DNA of 64,000 nucleotides from the NCBI RefSeq assembly GCF_900169075.1, contig NZ_LT827015.1, positions 744,001-808,000 on the forward strand, given 5' to 3'. Positions within the stretch are counted from its first letter, which is position 1. Every line of letters begins with the position of its first letter. Origin of the DNA: Chryseobacterium phocaeense (GTDB lineage: Bacteria; Bacteroidota; Bacteroidia; Flavobacteriales; Weeksellaceae). The notes below the pieces were generated by a model. That model searched no databases, was not told where the DNA came from, and saw only the letters and a program-made list of their open reading frames with translations. Shown one piece after another: positions 33,571 to 42,183 of this stretch. A program made the position numbers and the translations under genes.

Positions 33571-33578
33571 TATATTTG
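33571..33578 (+). promoter_or_regulatory. -7 promoter element TATATTTG of the Lrp gene
   Basis: Perfect TAnnTTTG match, with TTTTTG 24 nt upstream (33541-33546); the ATG is 31 nt downstream. The surrounding AT-rich 158-bp divergent region probably also holds the Lrp operator. Confidence 0.55.
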
Positions 33579-33609
33579 AATTTGCTAAACTTTAACCAAA
33601 AAATAATCT

Positions 33610-34068
33610 ATGAACTTTGATGAAACGGATAAAAAACTGCTGCTGTTGCTTCAGGAAGACTGTAAGCAGACCACCAAAGAACTGTCTTACAAGCTTGGTT
33701 TGTCGGTAACGGCGGTTTATGAGCGTATCAAAAAGCTTGAAAACTTAGGAGTGATCTCAAAATATGTAGCCTTGCTGGACCGGCAGAAAATCGACAGGGA
33801 TTTTATTGTTTTATGCCATGTAAAATTAATACAGCACAAAAAGGAGTATGTCCTGCAGTTTGAAAAAGAGGTAATGAATCTCCACGAAGTGACTGAATGT
33901 TTTCATGTGAGCGGAGATTACGATTATATCCTTAAAATAGGAGTAAAAGATATTGCGGACTACCGTAATTTTATGCTGACCAAATTAACGGCGCTTCAGC
34001 ATATAGCAAGTACCCACAGCTCTTTTATGATCTCTGAAGTGAAAAATACTACGGCTATTGTGCTGTAA
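33610..34068 (+). CDS. Lrp/AsnC family transcriptional regulator
   Basis: A 152-residue regulator. The N-terminal winged helix-turn-helix (about 3-60) has DKKLLLLLQEDCKQTTKEL and LGLSVTAVYERIKKLENLGVI. The C-terminal RAM/AsnC ligand domain (about 68-148) includes VLCHVKLIQH, VTECFHVSGDYDYILKI and a final beta strand. Such proteins sense amino acids and form octamers. Divergent orientation to the Cys/Met lyase suggests that it activates that gene in response to methionine, cysteine or a relative. Confidence 0.95.
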   Translation: MNFDETDKKLLLLLQEDCKQTTKELSYKLGLSVTAVYERIKKLENLGVISKYVALLDRQKIDRDFIVLCHVKLIQHKKEYVLQFEKEVMNLHEVTECFHVSGDYDYILKIGVKDIADYRNFMLTKLTALQHIASTHSSFMISEVKNTTAIVL

Positions 34069-34069
34069 A

Positions 34070-35095
34070 TTATACCAGAACTCCGTTTTTAGAAGCAATG
34101 AGTTCAGGAAGATCGTCATGCTCGCCTATCATCTGAAGAACATCAATCTCAATGGTTCTGCATATGGAAAGCATCGGGATATCAAACATCATTCCTTCAA
34201 ACGGGTTTTCAGAATAATCTCCCACAAGCTCCATAACGATATAAATCCATCCGATGATGACGCAGAAAGGAACACTCACCAATATTCCCCAGTTCCCAAG
34301 TTTCGCGAATTCATTCACAAGACCTAACGGGAGAAGCATAATGAAGATCACATTAAAAATAAAAGCAGTGCTGGCAAACTGTCTTGGAGAAGGAAATTTT
34401 TTAATTCTCTCGGCCTGTCCCTGATAGTCATAGAAAAGGTTTAATGCTTCCTGAAGCTGCATTTGGTTAAAATCTGTAATATCTCCTGCATTTTTGAGGT
34501 CATTCACTTCTTTTGCCTGTTTTGAAATCAGATAAGTGGCAAAATTTTTATATTCCGGCTGCAGATCCAGTTCTTTTTCGGAAAGGTATTTATGAAGGAA
34601 AATTGGGGTTCTTCCGTAATCCGGAAACCCTGCTTTAATCAGTCGGTGTCTTTTGATATTGATATCCCCGAAATGTCTTTTCTGGGACATATGCTCCCAT
34701 TCTGTAGGAATCAGCAGCTGTTCACGGAAGGTATACAGCCAGGCAATATGCCGGTAGGCTATTTTCTTTTTCATGGTTTCCGTTTCACTGTTACCATCAC
34801 CGTTTGTAGTGAATGCATACAGCATAGAAACAAAAGAGCGGCTGGAATTGACAATTCCGCCCCAGATCTTACGGGCTTCCCATAATCTGTCATAGGCCTG
34901 GTTATTCTTAAAGCCTACATAAAAGGCTTCTGCCGTACCAATCAGGGCTACAGGTACCCAGGGAATGATCATCCACTTCCATTTGAAAAAATAAAAAAGA
35001 GCTGCTACCAGGCTGCACCAAGCGGTAAGCCAGATAATATGCCCGCCGGCGAGATTGAGAACCTGTTTGTAATTAAAATATTTTGTGGTGATCAT
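34070..35095 (-). CDS. Bestrophin family ion channel protein
   Basis: A 341-residue membrane protein of the bestrophin/UPF0187 family, pentameric ion channels. Four helical membrane segments are visible, at about 18-36, 43-60 and two near 240-295. The family signature is VGFKNNQAYDRLWEARKIWGGIVNSSR, and the C-terminal cytoplasmic gate region is GDYSENPFEG...MMFDIPMLSICRTIEIDVLQ. Bacterial homologues conduct cations or anions, and the selectivity here is not predictable. Its stop lies 1 bp from the stop of the converging Lrp gene, with no terminator between. Confidence 0.93.
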   Translation of the reverse strand: MITTKYFNYKQVLNLAGGHIIWLTAWCSLVAALFYFFKWKWMIIPWVPVALIGTAEAFYVGFKNNQAYDRLWEARKIWGGIVNSSRSFVSMLYAFTTNGDGNSETETMKKKIAYRHIAWLYTFREQLLIPTEWEHMSQKRHFGDINIKRHRLIKAGFPDYGRTPIFLHKYLSEKELDLQPEYKNFATYLISKQAKEVNDLKNAGDITDFNQMQLQEALNLFYDYQGQAERIKKFPSPRQFASTAFIFNVIFIMLLPLGLVNEFAKLGNWGILVSVPFCVIIGWIYIVMELVGDYSENPFEGMMFDIPMLSICRTIEIDVLQMIGEHDDLPELIASKNGVLV

Positions 35096-35171
35096 ATTGT
35101 TTCATCAAGTTTTGTGTGCATACAAGCAAAAGAAATACCAAAACAGGCATTTCTTTCGTCTAATAAATGTA

Positions 35172-35202
35172 ATAAAAAAACCTCTAAAAAATTAGAGGTT
35201 TC
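35172..35202 (-). terminator. Terminator after the E1 gene
   Basis: AACCTCTA (35179-35186) pairs with TAGAGGTT (35193-35200); on the minus strand a T run follows. Confidence 0.85.
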
Positions 35203-35221
35203 AAATATTTAATATGGCTGA

Positions 35222-37294
35222 TTAATTTTTCAGCATTTCTTCAATCTTTTGGCTCAGTTTTTCAGCATTGGGAAGCATTTCTTTTTCCAATACCAGATTG
35301 ATAGGAACTGCTGGAACATCCAGAGAGCCTATTGTTTCTACAGGAGCATCCAGATATTTGAAACAGTTTTTAGAGATACGGTGTGCAAATGCTTCAGCAA
35401 ATGAATTGTTCAGCTGCTCTTCTGTGAGAACGATGCATTTTCCATGGGCTTTTACTCTTTCGAAAACAAGTTCTTCATCCAGAGGAATAATAGTTCTCAG
35501 ATCAATGACTTCCACTCTTCCGGCAAAATTCTTCACCGCTTCTTTTGCCCAGTAAACACCCATTCCATAGGTGACTACCAATAGTGTTCTTCCTTTTTCA
35601 GTCTCATTCTGATCTGCTTCAATGATCACTTTTCCTTTTCCGAACGGAAGGATATAATCTTCTGCCGGCTCAATGGTCTTGGCATCTTCAGTTCCCGGAA
35701 CTTTACTCCAGTATAGACCTTTGTGTTCAAGCATAATCACTGGGTTCGGATCGTAGTAAGCCGCTTTTAATAGGCCTTTGAAATCAGCAGCGTTGCTAGG
35801 ATAAGCAATCTTGATGCCTTTGATATTGGCTAAAATACTTTCCACACTTCCACTGTGGTAAGGTCCGCCACCGCCGTAAGCACCGATCGGTACGCGGATA
35901 ATATTGCTTACAGGGAATTTTCCCTGACTTAAATAACTTGATTTTGATATTTCTGTGATCAGCTGGTTGATCCCCGGATAAATATAATCGGCAAACTGCA
36001 CTTCTACGATCGGTTTTAATCCAACTGCGCTCATTCCCGCAGTAGATCCGATGATATAGGCTTCCTGTATCGCTGTATTGAATACCCTTTTGCTTCCGAA
36101 TTTTTTCCCTAAAGTAACGGTCTCTCTGAAAACTCCTCCGATTCTTTCTCCTACATCCTGTCCGTAAAGAAGCGCTTCAGGATGCTTCCACATCAGTTCC
36201 TGAACGGCATGGATGGCAGCATCTACCATTACAATTTTTTCACCGCCTGCAGGTTCACGCGTTCCTGTTTCCTCAGTAATAGGAGTAGGAGCGAAAACAT
36301 GCTGCATCACCGTTTCCGGTTTTGGATCTTCTGCATTTTTAGCTCTTTCAAAAGCTTCTTCTGCTTCAAGGCGGGCTTTCTTGGTGATCTGTTTTAAAAG
36401 ATCTTCATCAATTCCTGATTCAAGAAGCTGTTTTCTTAGAATTTCACCCGGATCTTTAGCTCTGTGTTTTGTTAAATCTTCTTCATCTCTGTAGAATTCT
36501 CTTCTCACTCCTGAGGTATGGTGTCCGATAAGAACAGTTTTGGCACAAACGACCAAAGGTTTTCTTTCGGTTCTTACAAAATCTACAGCCTTTTTCATGG
36601 CTTCAAAGCTTTCTACGAAGTCCGTTCCGTCTACACGCATTCTGCTGAGCCCCGTAAATCCGGCTACGAAATCATACGCATCACAGGTTCTTGCTTCTTC
36701 TTTGGTTACGGAAATTCCCCATTCGTTATCCTGCACCAGGAAGATAATAGGAAGCTGGTGAAGGGCGGCAAACTGCAAAGCTTCACTTACTTCGCCTTCT
36801 GTTACCGAGTTGTCTCCAAGACTGCATACTACCACAGGATTATTCTCGAAATGCTGTAAATTAAAATCCTGGATATATTTTATTCCCTGAGCTACCCCTG
36901 TTGTAGGAATGGTCTGCATTCCCGTAGCAGAACTTTGGTGGATAATCTTCGGTTTATTTTCGTCACGGCTTGATGGGTGAGAATAATAGGATCTTCCTCC
37001 CGAAAACGGATCTTCGGCTTTAGCCAGCAGTTGTAACATCAGTTGATATGGTTCAAAACCTATCCCTAAAAGAATGCTTTCATCACGATAATAAGGTGAT
37101 ACCCAGTCTTCTTTTTTTAATTGATAGGCTGTGGCCAGCTGAATAGCTTCATGCCCTCTTGATGTACTATGAACATATTTACAGATGTTTCTGTTTTCTT
37201 CATAGATGTCAGCCATGGCTTTAGCCAGCATCATATGATTGTAGGCTTTAAGCAAAATATCCTGAGAAACTTTTTCGTGAAGTGTATTTTCCAT
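35222..37294 (-). CDS. 2-oxoacid dehydrogenase E1, fused alpha and beta subunits
   Basis: Thiamine-diphosphate-dependent E1 of a 2-oxoacid dehydrogenase complex, probably branched-chain or pyruvate type, as a 690-residue alpha-beta fusion. The alpha half (1-340) has TSRGHEA and the TPP motif GDNSVTEG (160-167) closing at DNEWGIS. The beta half (about 365-690) begins IVMVDAAIHAVQELM and contains YGQDVGERIGGVFRET and EVQFADYIYPGINQL. ATG 37294 is preferred over a TTG nine codons upstream because a consensus -7 box lies just before it. E2 and E3 genes are not adjacent. Confidence 0.92.
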   Translation of the reverse strand: MENTLHEKVSQDILLKAYNHMMLAKAMADIYEENRNICKYVHSTSRGHEAIQLATAYQLKKEDWVSPYYRDESILLGIGFEPYQLMLQLLAKAEDPFSGGRSYYSHPSSRDENKPKIIHQSSATGMQTIPTTGVAQGIKYIQDFNLQHFENNPVVVCSLGDNSVTEGEVSEALQFAALHQLPIIFLVQDNEWGISVTKEEARTCDAYDFVAGFTGLSRMRVDGTDFVESFEAMKKAVDFVRTERKPLVVCAKTVLIGHHTSGVRREFYRDEEDLTKHRAKDPGEILRKQLLESGIDEDLLKQITKKARLEAEEAFERAKNAEDPKPETVMQHVFAPTPITEETGTREPAGGEKIVMVDAAIHAVQELMWKHPEALLYGQDVGERIGGVFRETVTLGKKFGSKRVFNTAIQEAYIIGSTAGMSAVGLKPIVEVQFADYIYPGINQLITEISKSSYLSQGKFPVSNIIRVPIGAYGGGGPYHSGSVESILANIKGIKIAYPSNAADFKGLLKAAYYDPNPVIMLEHKGLYWSKVPGTEDAKTIEPAEDYILPFGKGKVIIEADQNETEKGRTLLVVTYGMGVYWAKEAVKNFAGRVEVIDLRTIIPLDEELVFERVKAHGKCIVLTEEQLNNSFAEAFAHRISKNCFKYLDAPVETIGSLDVPAVPINLVLEKEMLPNAEKLSQKIEEMLKN

Positions 37295-37300
37295 AGGAAG

Positions 37301-37332
37301 CAAATATACATAAAAAAACAAAATACTAACAA
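37301..37332 (-). promoter_or_regulatory. E1 promoter abutting the start codon (TTG-N21-TATATTTG)
   Basis: CAAATATA (37301-37308) reads TATATTTG on the minus strand, with TTG at 37332-37330. Only 6 nt separate the -7 box from the ATG. The -33 box lies in the hairpin loop of the upstream gene's terminator. Confidence 0.55.
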
Positions 37333-37346
37333 GCGTTAGTATTTTG
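37308..37346 (-). terminator. Terminator after the first S8 peptidase gene
   Basis: AAAATACTAAC (37320-37330) and GTTAGTATTTT (37335-37345) form a perfect 11-bp stem with a 4-nt loop, then a minus-strand T run. Confidence 0.85.
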
Positions 37347-37369
37347 TGAAGATTGCATTATGTAAAGGG

Positions 37370-39499
37370 TTATTCCTTAATGACTTTTTTAGAAATAACT
37401 TCTTTAGCAGTTCTTATTTCGAGGATGTAAATCCCGTTGGCATAGGCCGAAAGATCTACAGACTCGTCATCATTGGTGATCAGTCTGTTTTGTAATTTTT
37501 TACCGGACAGATCATAAACAGTAAAGGTAGATTTTCGCGGCGCTTTCAATATATGAACATTATCTTTCGTAACCGTCGGAACGACTGCAATGTCATTAGA
37601 AAATGAGGCTTCCCCGGTTCCTAACACCTGACTATGACCGGTAACAATAACAGAATAATTTTGGGGAGCAGTGGTACCAGCATTATTCCTTAGTGTGCCT
37701 TTATGAGAGATTTCAATGCGGTAAGTTCTGCCTGCCACCGGAGCATCAATCAACACCTGTTCTACATTATCTACTGTATTGTCTCCCTTGGTGGCCGGTA
37801 CCATAGGATTAATGGCATCCAGCTTCCATGGTGTATAGACTGTATTAGTTGTGGTATCAATAATTCTTACATCTATGTCGTTGACTAATTTTGAGACTCT
37901 GTTGTTATTTAAATTGGACCACTGGCTGGTGAAGTTGGTAAATTCAGGATCTATCCATGAAACCGTAACTTTCAGAGGTTCACTTCCGGATGCGATAACC
38001 GTTTTTTTGTTAGTGGTTGCATTATTAAGGGTTTCGTCATTGAAAATAACTGTGTTGTTTGATTTTCCTACCAAAACTTCAGCACCTTTCTTAGCATTGA
38101 TAAATCCCCATCCAAAGTGTGGATCCGGACCAATGTTGCCTGCTTCCAGAGCAGTGTGGATGGTCAGGGTTTTTGCAGAGGCGGCATTGAGCTCTGTATT
38201 ATTGAAGAGCTGTTTGTGTATCTGTGTCCAGAGTCCTATAATTCCCGTCACTACCGGCGCAGAAAATGAAGTCCCGCTAGTTACGGTTATACCACTACTG
38301 CCTGTAGTATCTTCAGCTGTATAAGCAGATGCAACTTCTGTTCCTACGGTAGATATATCAGGTTTAATCCCTCCGTCGTCTCTGGGGCCAGCGCTGCTGT
38401 AACTGGAACGGATCACGTCTGAAGAGGCAGTGTATCTGGTGCCATTCGTTGTAATTCTATTGGTGGCACCCACAACAATGATATTTTTAGCTAAGGAACC
38501 AATCCCGATACAATCATAGCCCAATGCACAGTTATTGGGTGGCGGAGTATCAGTAGAAGCAAACGCTGTGAGGGCTCCTGTAGCATTCCTGTAATATTTG
38601 GCAGCTGTATTTCCTGCAGGCCCCATACCAAAGGAATTTCCTGATGATTTTACAATAATATAAGAAGGATTGTTATAAACAATCTGATCATAGTTTTTAT
38701 CATCTTCATAGTAGCTTCCCTGCGCATCAACATAGCTGTTTGGACTTGCGAATGCTCCATTCCAAACCCAGACAACAGCTCCGTTTATTTCTCCATCATC
38801 CCATCCCTGATTGGTTCCATAGGAGTGGTTTGAAATTTTGGGCTGGGCTGTGACTATTTTTTGAAATACTGTACTTGGACTTGTATTTCCCGGTAAAGTT
38901 GTTGTGCCGAAGTTGTACGCATCAATCGTGGAATTGGGCGCTATACCTTTAAAATTAACCTGTCTGTTTGTACCATTTGGGAAAGTTACCGTATAGGTAA
39001 AGCTGCGGGCTCCTATAAATCCGGCAACCGATGTTGAATGAGCTCCATAATTCATTGTAACGGCTTCCTTATTGCTTATTCTGTTGGGCATATTGTTAAA
39101 AAAAGCATGATCGGCAAATACCCTGCCTTTTGAAGCGTCGTGGGAACCGTCAAAAATGGTAAATTTTATTCCTTCACCATTATAGGAGCCAGTGAGCCCA
39201 TTGACTGTTCCTCCCTGCAGAAAGTCTGCATTGGCATTCATAATCTGGTCCATGTCATGGGGTTTGTTAAAGTAAGGTATTCCACCGGGCAGGAAACCCG
39301 CCAGAGTACTTTTTTGGTTTTCAATTTCTTTCAGGATTTCAGGGTTTCTGTTGTTTCCATAACGTTTCGAGATATAAGAGTCAAATTTTTCGGTGTTCTC
39401 CTTATGCTGTCTGTCGAACTCTGCTTTCAGGTGTTCATTATTTTGTGCACTTAAAGTTATAATGGCTAAAGTACCGGCCGAGATAAAAATTTTCTTCAT
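37370..39499 (-). CDS. Secreted subtilisin-like (S8) serine peptidase with T9SS sorting domain
   Basis: A 709-residue exported protease. Signal peptide about 1-18 (ITLSAQ); propeptide-like region to about 110. The S8 catalytic triad is Asp117 (FTIFDGS), His154 (YGAHSTSVAG) and Ser411 (SGTSFSAP). A beta-sandwich P-domain-like region (about 480-630) has LKVTVSWIDPEF and ends in NYSVIVTGHS. The last 75 residues are a type A T9SS sorting domain, ending SKKVIKE. It is a close paralogue of the next S8 gene and is transcribed after it, with a terminator between, so the two form a tandem duplication. Confidence 0.94.
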   Translation of the reverse strand: MKKIFISAGTLAIITLSAQNNEHLKAEFDRQHKENTEKFDSYISKRYGNNRNPEILKEIENQKSTLAGFLPGGIPYFNKPHDMDQIMNANADFLQGGTVNGLTGSYNGEGIKFTIFDGSHDASKGRVFADHAFFNNMPNRISNKEAVTMNYGAHSTSVAGFIGARSFTYTVTFPNGTNRQVNFKGIAPNSTIDAYNFGTTTLPGNTSPSTVFQKIVTAQPKISNHSYGTNQGWDDGEINGAVVWVWNGAFASPNSYVDAQGSYYEDDKNYDQIVYNNPSYIIVKSSGNSFGMGPAGNTAAKYYRNATGALTAFASTDTPPPNNCALGYDCIGIGSLAKNIIVVGATNRITTNGTRYTASSDVIRSSYSSAGPRDDGGIKPDISTVGTEVASAYTAEDTTGSSGITVTSGTSFSAPVVTGIIGLWTQIHKQLFNNTELNAASAKTLTIHTALEAGNIGPDPHFGWGFINAKKGAEVLVGKSNNTVIFNDETLNNATTNKKTVIASGSEPLKVTVSWIDPEFTNFTSQWSNLNNNRVSKLVNDIDVRIIDTTTNTVYTPWKLDAINPMVPATKGDNTVDNVEQVLIDAPVAGRTYRIEISHKGTLRNNAGTTAPQNYSVIVTGHSQVLGTGEASFSNDIAVVPTVTKDNVHILKAPRKSTFTVYDLSGKKLQNRLITNDDESVDLSAYANGIYILEIRTAKEVISKKVIKE

Positions 39500-39740
39500 A
39501 TGTTCTGTATTTAAATTTCTGTGTTTTAAATATATAGATAAATCATATTGTATTTTTGTAATGGTCTGTTTATTAGTGATTTGATTTAAATTGTATTTGT
39601 TTTTTCTCCAAAAAGATCATTATTTTAAATTGTTTTAAATTTTCATTGATTTTTATACGTTGGAAAATTAGAATATTATGTTTAGTTATAGCTGATAAAG
39701 CCCATATAGAACACTTTTTATTGCCGGATCATCAGTAAAT

Positions 39741-39782
39741 CACAAAAAAAAGCCGTTCCCACAGTATTCAGGGAACGGCTGA
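39741..39782 (-). terminator. Terminator after the second S8 peptidase gene
   Basis: AGCCGTTCCC (39751-39760) and GGGAACGGCT (39771-39780) form a perfect 10-bp stem; the minus strand continues with TTTTTTTG. Confidence 0.92.
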
Positions 39783-39802
39783 AAAAGTAAAAACTTGATT
39801 TA

Positions 39803-41890
39803 TTATTCTTTAATGATTCTTTTAGAGATCTTCTCTTTTCCGTTATTTATTTCAATGATGTATATGGCTGCAGGATACGTTGAAAAGTCTATTGATTCCT
39901 TATCACTGTTGATTGATCCGTTCTGTAATTTTTTACCTGCCAGATCGTAAACTGTAAAAATTGACTTTTTAGGAGCATTCAGTACCTGTACTGCATCTTT
40001 TGTTTTTGTAGGACTGATAATAATGCTGCTTAATGAGGATGAAGATTCTATTTGTTTTGGTAATGCAGCCACTGTAGGAGTATATCCTGTTATCATAATA
40101 GAATAATTTTGAGGAGCACCGGCACCTGAATTATTAACAAGGTTTCCTTTATTGGAGATTTCTATTTTATAACTTTTTCCGGCTACAGGGGCATCAATCA
40201 CTACCTGTTCCACATTGTCTACTTTATTGTCTCCTTTAGTAGCAGGAGCCAGAGGATTATTTACATTTAATCTCCAGGGATAGTAAATAGTATTAGTTGC
40301 CGTATCGGTAATTTTCAGATCCAGATCATTAACAAGAGTAGATGTTCTTGCGTTGTGAGCTTCCGTAAAAGTCTGGTAATCGGGATGGTTGTATGCAGGA
40401 TCAATCCATGAAATAGTTACTTTAAGAGGCTCACTGCCTGAAGCGGTAACATTTTTTGTATTGGTAACACCATTGTTTAAGGTTTCGTCTGTAAATATTA
40501 CGGTTCCGTTGGACTTTCCAACCAACAATTCAGCCCCTTTTTTGGCATTGATGAACCCCCACCCATGATGCGGATCCGGTCCTATTGTTCCTGCTTCTGA
40601 GGCAGAATGAATGGTGAGTACTTTTGCGGAGGCTGCATTGAATTCTGAACCGTCAAACAGCTGTTTGTTGATCTGTGTCCACAGACCTATAATTCCGGTC
40701 ACTATAGGAGCTGAGTAGGAAGTTCCGCTACCTGAACTGTAAGTTGTGCTGCCGGTCGTATTTTCAGCAGTCCAGGCATATCCTACATTGGTACCAACTG
40801 CGGTAATATCAGGTTTGATTCCGCCGTCATCTCTTGGTCCTGCACTGCTGTATGAAGAATGGACCACACTGGCTGCATTGGAATATCTTCCGTTATTTGA
40901 AGTGATGATGTCCGAAGCACCTACTAAAATGATGTTTTTTGCTACTGAACCGTGAGGTATACAATCATATCCATCTTTACAGTTTTTAGGGGGTTTGGTT
41001 CCCATAAAACCGAACTGATTGAAGGTTACTCCGTCTGTTGTATAATAATCCATAAATCCTGCAGGGCCGTCATTGTATGAATTTCCTGCAGATTTTACAA
41101 TTATATAAGTCGGGTTGCTGTAAACAATCTGATCATAATTTTTATCATGCCTATAATAAACACCATTCAGATCCGGAAATGGACCTTTGGAGTTATAGGG
41201 CCCTACCCATACCATCGATCCTGGTTTTATCGCTGAACTCCATCCTGTACTTTGTCCGTAGGAATGATTGGAAATTTTAGGTTGTGCAACTAATATTTTC
41301 TGGTGAACATTGCTTTCAGTAGTACTTCCTGGCAGAGTAGAATTTAGAAATGAGTAAGAATCAATCGTTGAATTCTTTGCAATTCCCTGAATGTCTTTGC
41401 CTGAGGAAACAAAAGGTTTGCCTCCCATAAAGCTGGCAACAGCCGTTGCATGCCCTGAATATTTTATGGTATTGGCTTCCTTATTGGTAACCCGGTTTGT
41501 TGCATTGTTGAATACATTATGGGCGGCGTATACCCGTCCACCATCAAAAATAGTAAAATTAATATTTTCACCGTTGAAAGATCCGTTCAGTCCGGCGACT
41601 GTTCCGTTTTGAAGAAAGTCAGAGTTAGAATTTTTGATCTGGTTGATGTCATGTACTTCATAGAAGAGAGGAGTATTGCCTAAAAAGCCTGAAAGCTCAG
41701 CTCTTTTTTGTTCAATCTCCTGTCCTCTTTTTGAACCCATTTCAGAACCATAATTTTTCGCAATATATGCATCAAATTTTTCATTGTTTTCACGGTTCTG
41801 TTTTTCGAATTCACGCATTAAGGCATCATTTTTTTGTGCACTGATGAGTAGAGAGGCCATTGTGCCAATCAGAAATAAATGTTTTTTCAT
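39803..41890 (-). CDS. Secreted subtilisin-like (S8) serine peptidase with T9SS sorting domain (paralogue)
   Basis: A 695-residue protease with the same plan as its neighbour: signal peptide (MKKHLFLIGTMASLLISAQ), an N-terminal segment, triad Asp116 (FTIFDGG), His147 (YSGHATAVASF) and Ser in GSGTSYSAP, a P-like domain with LKVTISWIDPAY, and a type A T9SS domain ending SKRIIKE. I chose ATG 41890 over a TTG nine codons earlier because MKKH begins a clean signal peptide and the TTG overlaps the promoter. Residues differ most around the active-site loops, so the two may cut different substrates. Confidence 0.94.
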   Translation of the reverse strand: MKKHLFLIGTMASLLISAQKNDALMREFEKQNRENNEKFDAYIAKNYGSEMGSKRGQEIEQKRAELSGFLGNTPLFYEVHDINQIKNSNSDFLQNGTVAGLNGSFNGENINFTIFDGGRVYAAHNVFNNATNRVTNKEANTIKYSGHATAVASFMGGKPFVSSGKDIQGIAKNSTIDSYSFLNSTLPGSTTESNVHQKILVAQPKISNHSYGQSTGWSSAIKPGSMVWVGPYNSKGPFPDLNGVYYRHDKNYDQIVYSNPTYIIVKSAGNSYNDGPAGFMDYYTTDGVTFNQFGFMGTKPPKNCKDGYDCIPHGSVAKNIILVGASDIITSNNGRYSNAASVVHSSYSSAGPRDDGGIKPDITAVGTNVGYAWTAENTTGSTTYSSGSGTSYSAPIVTGIIGLWTQINKQLFDGSEFNAASAKVLTIHSASEAGTIGPDPHHGWGFINAKKGAELLVGKSNGTVIFTDETLNNGVTNTKNVTASGSEPLKVTISWIDPAYNHPDYQTFTEAHNARTSTLVNDLDLKITDTATNTIYYPWRLNVNNPLAPATKGDNKVDNVEQVVIDAPVAGKSYKIEISNKGNLVNNSGAGAPQNYSIMITGYTPTVAALPKQIESSSSLSSIIISPTKTKDAVQVLNAPKKSIFTVYDLAGKKLQNGSINSDKESIDFSTYPAAIYIIEINNGKEKISKRIIKE

Positions 41891-41914
41891 TTGATAATTT
41901 TTTTGGTAACAGGA

Positions 41915-41946
41915 CAAATATATACCGGATCGATAATGGCTCCAAA
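41915..41946 (-). promoter_or_regulatory. Promoter of the second S8 gene (TTTG-N20-TATATTTG)
   Basis: On the minus strand TTTG (41946-41943) and TATATTTG (41922-41915) are 20 nt apart, an ideal Bacteroidetes promoter; the ATG follows 24 nt later. Confidence 0.7.
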
Positions 41947-42183
41947 TAATATTTAAATTATTTTTAATTTTATTTATTTTTTAATACAAATGAATTAGTA
42001 TATTGTTTATTTTGTTGTCTATTTTTGTTTTATTGGATTAATTTTAAATGAATAATATATTTTACTTTTAATGGTGTTTTTTATAGAAACTTATTCGTTT
42101 TTTCCTGCAGATTTAAATAGGATATTTTTGAAAAAATGAACTAACTTTACATTCTCTTTTTTTAAAAAAAGTTAGAAAATTAT

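Noticed and set aside
37295..37321. TTG start extending the E1 protein
   Set aside because: The extension overlaps the -7 promoter box and the terminator of the previous gene; ATG 37294 is used.
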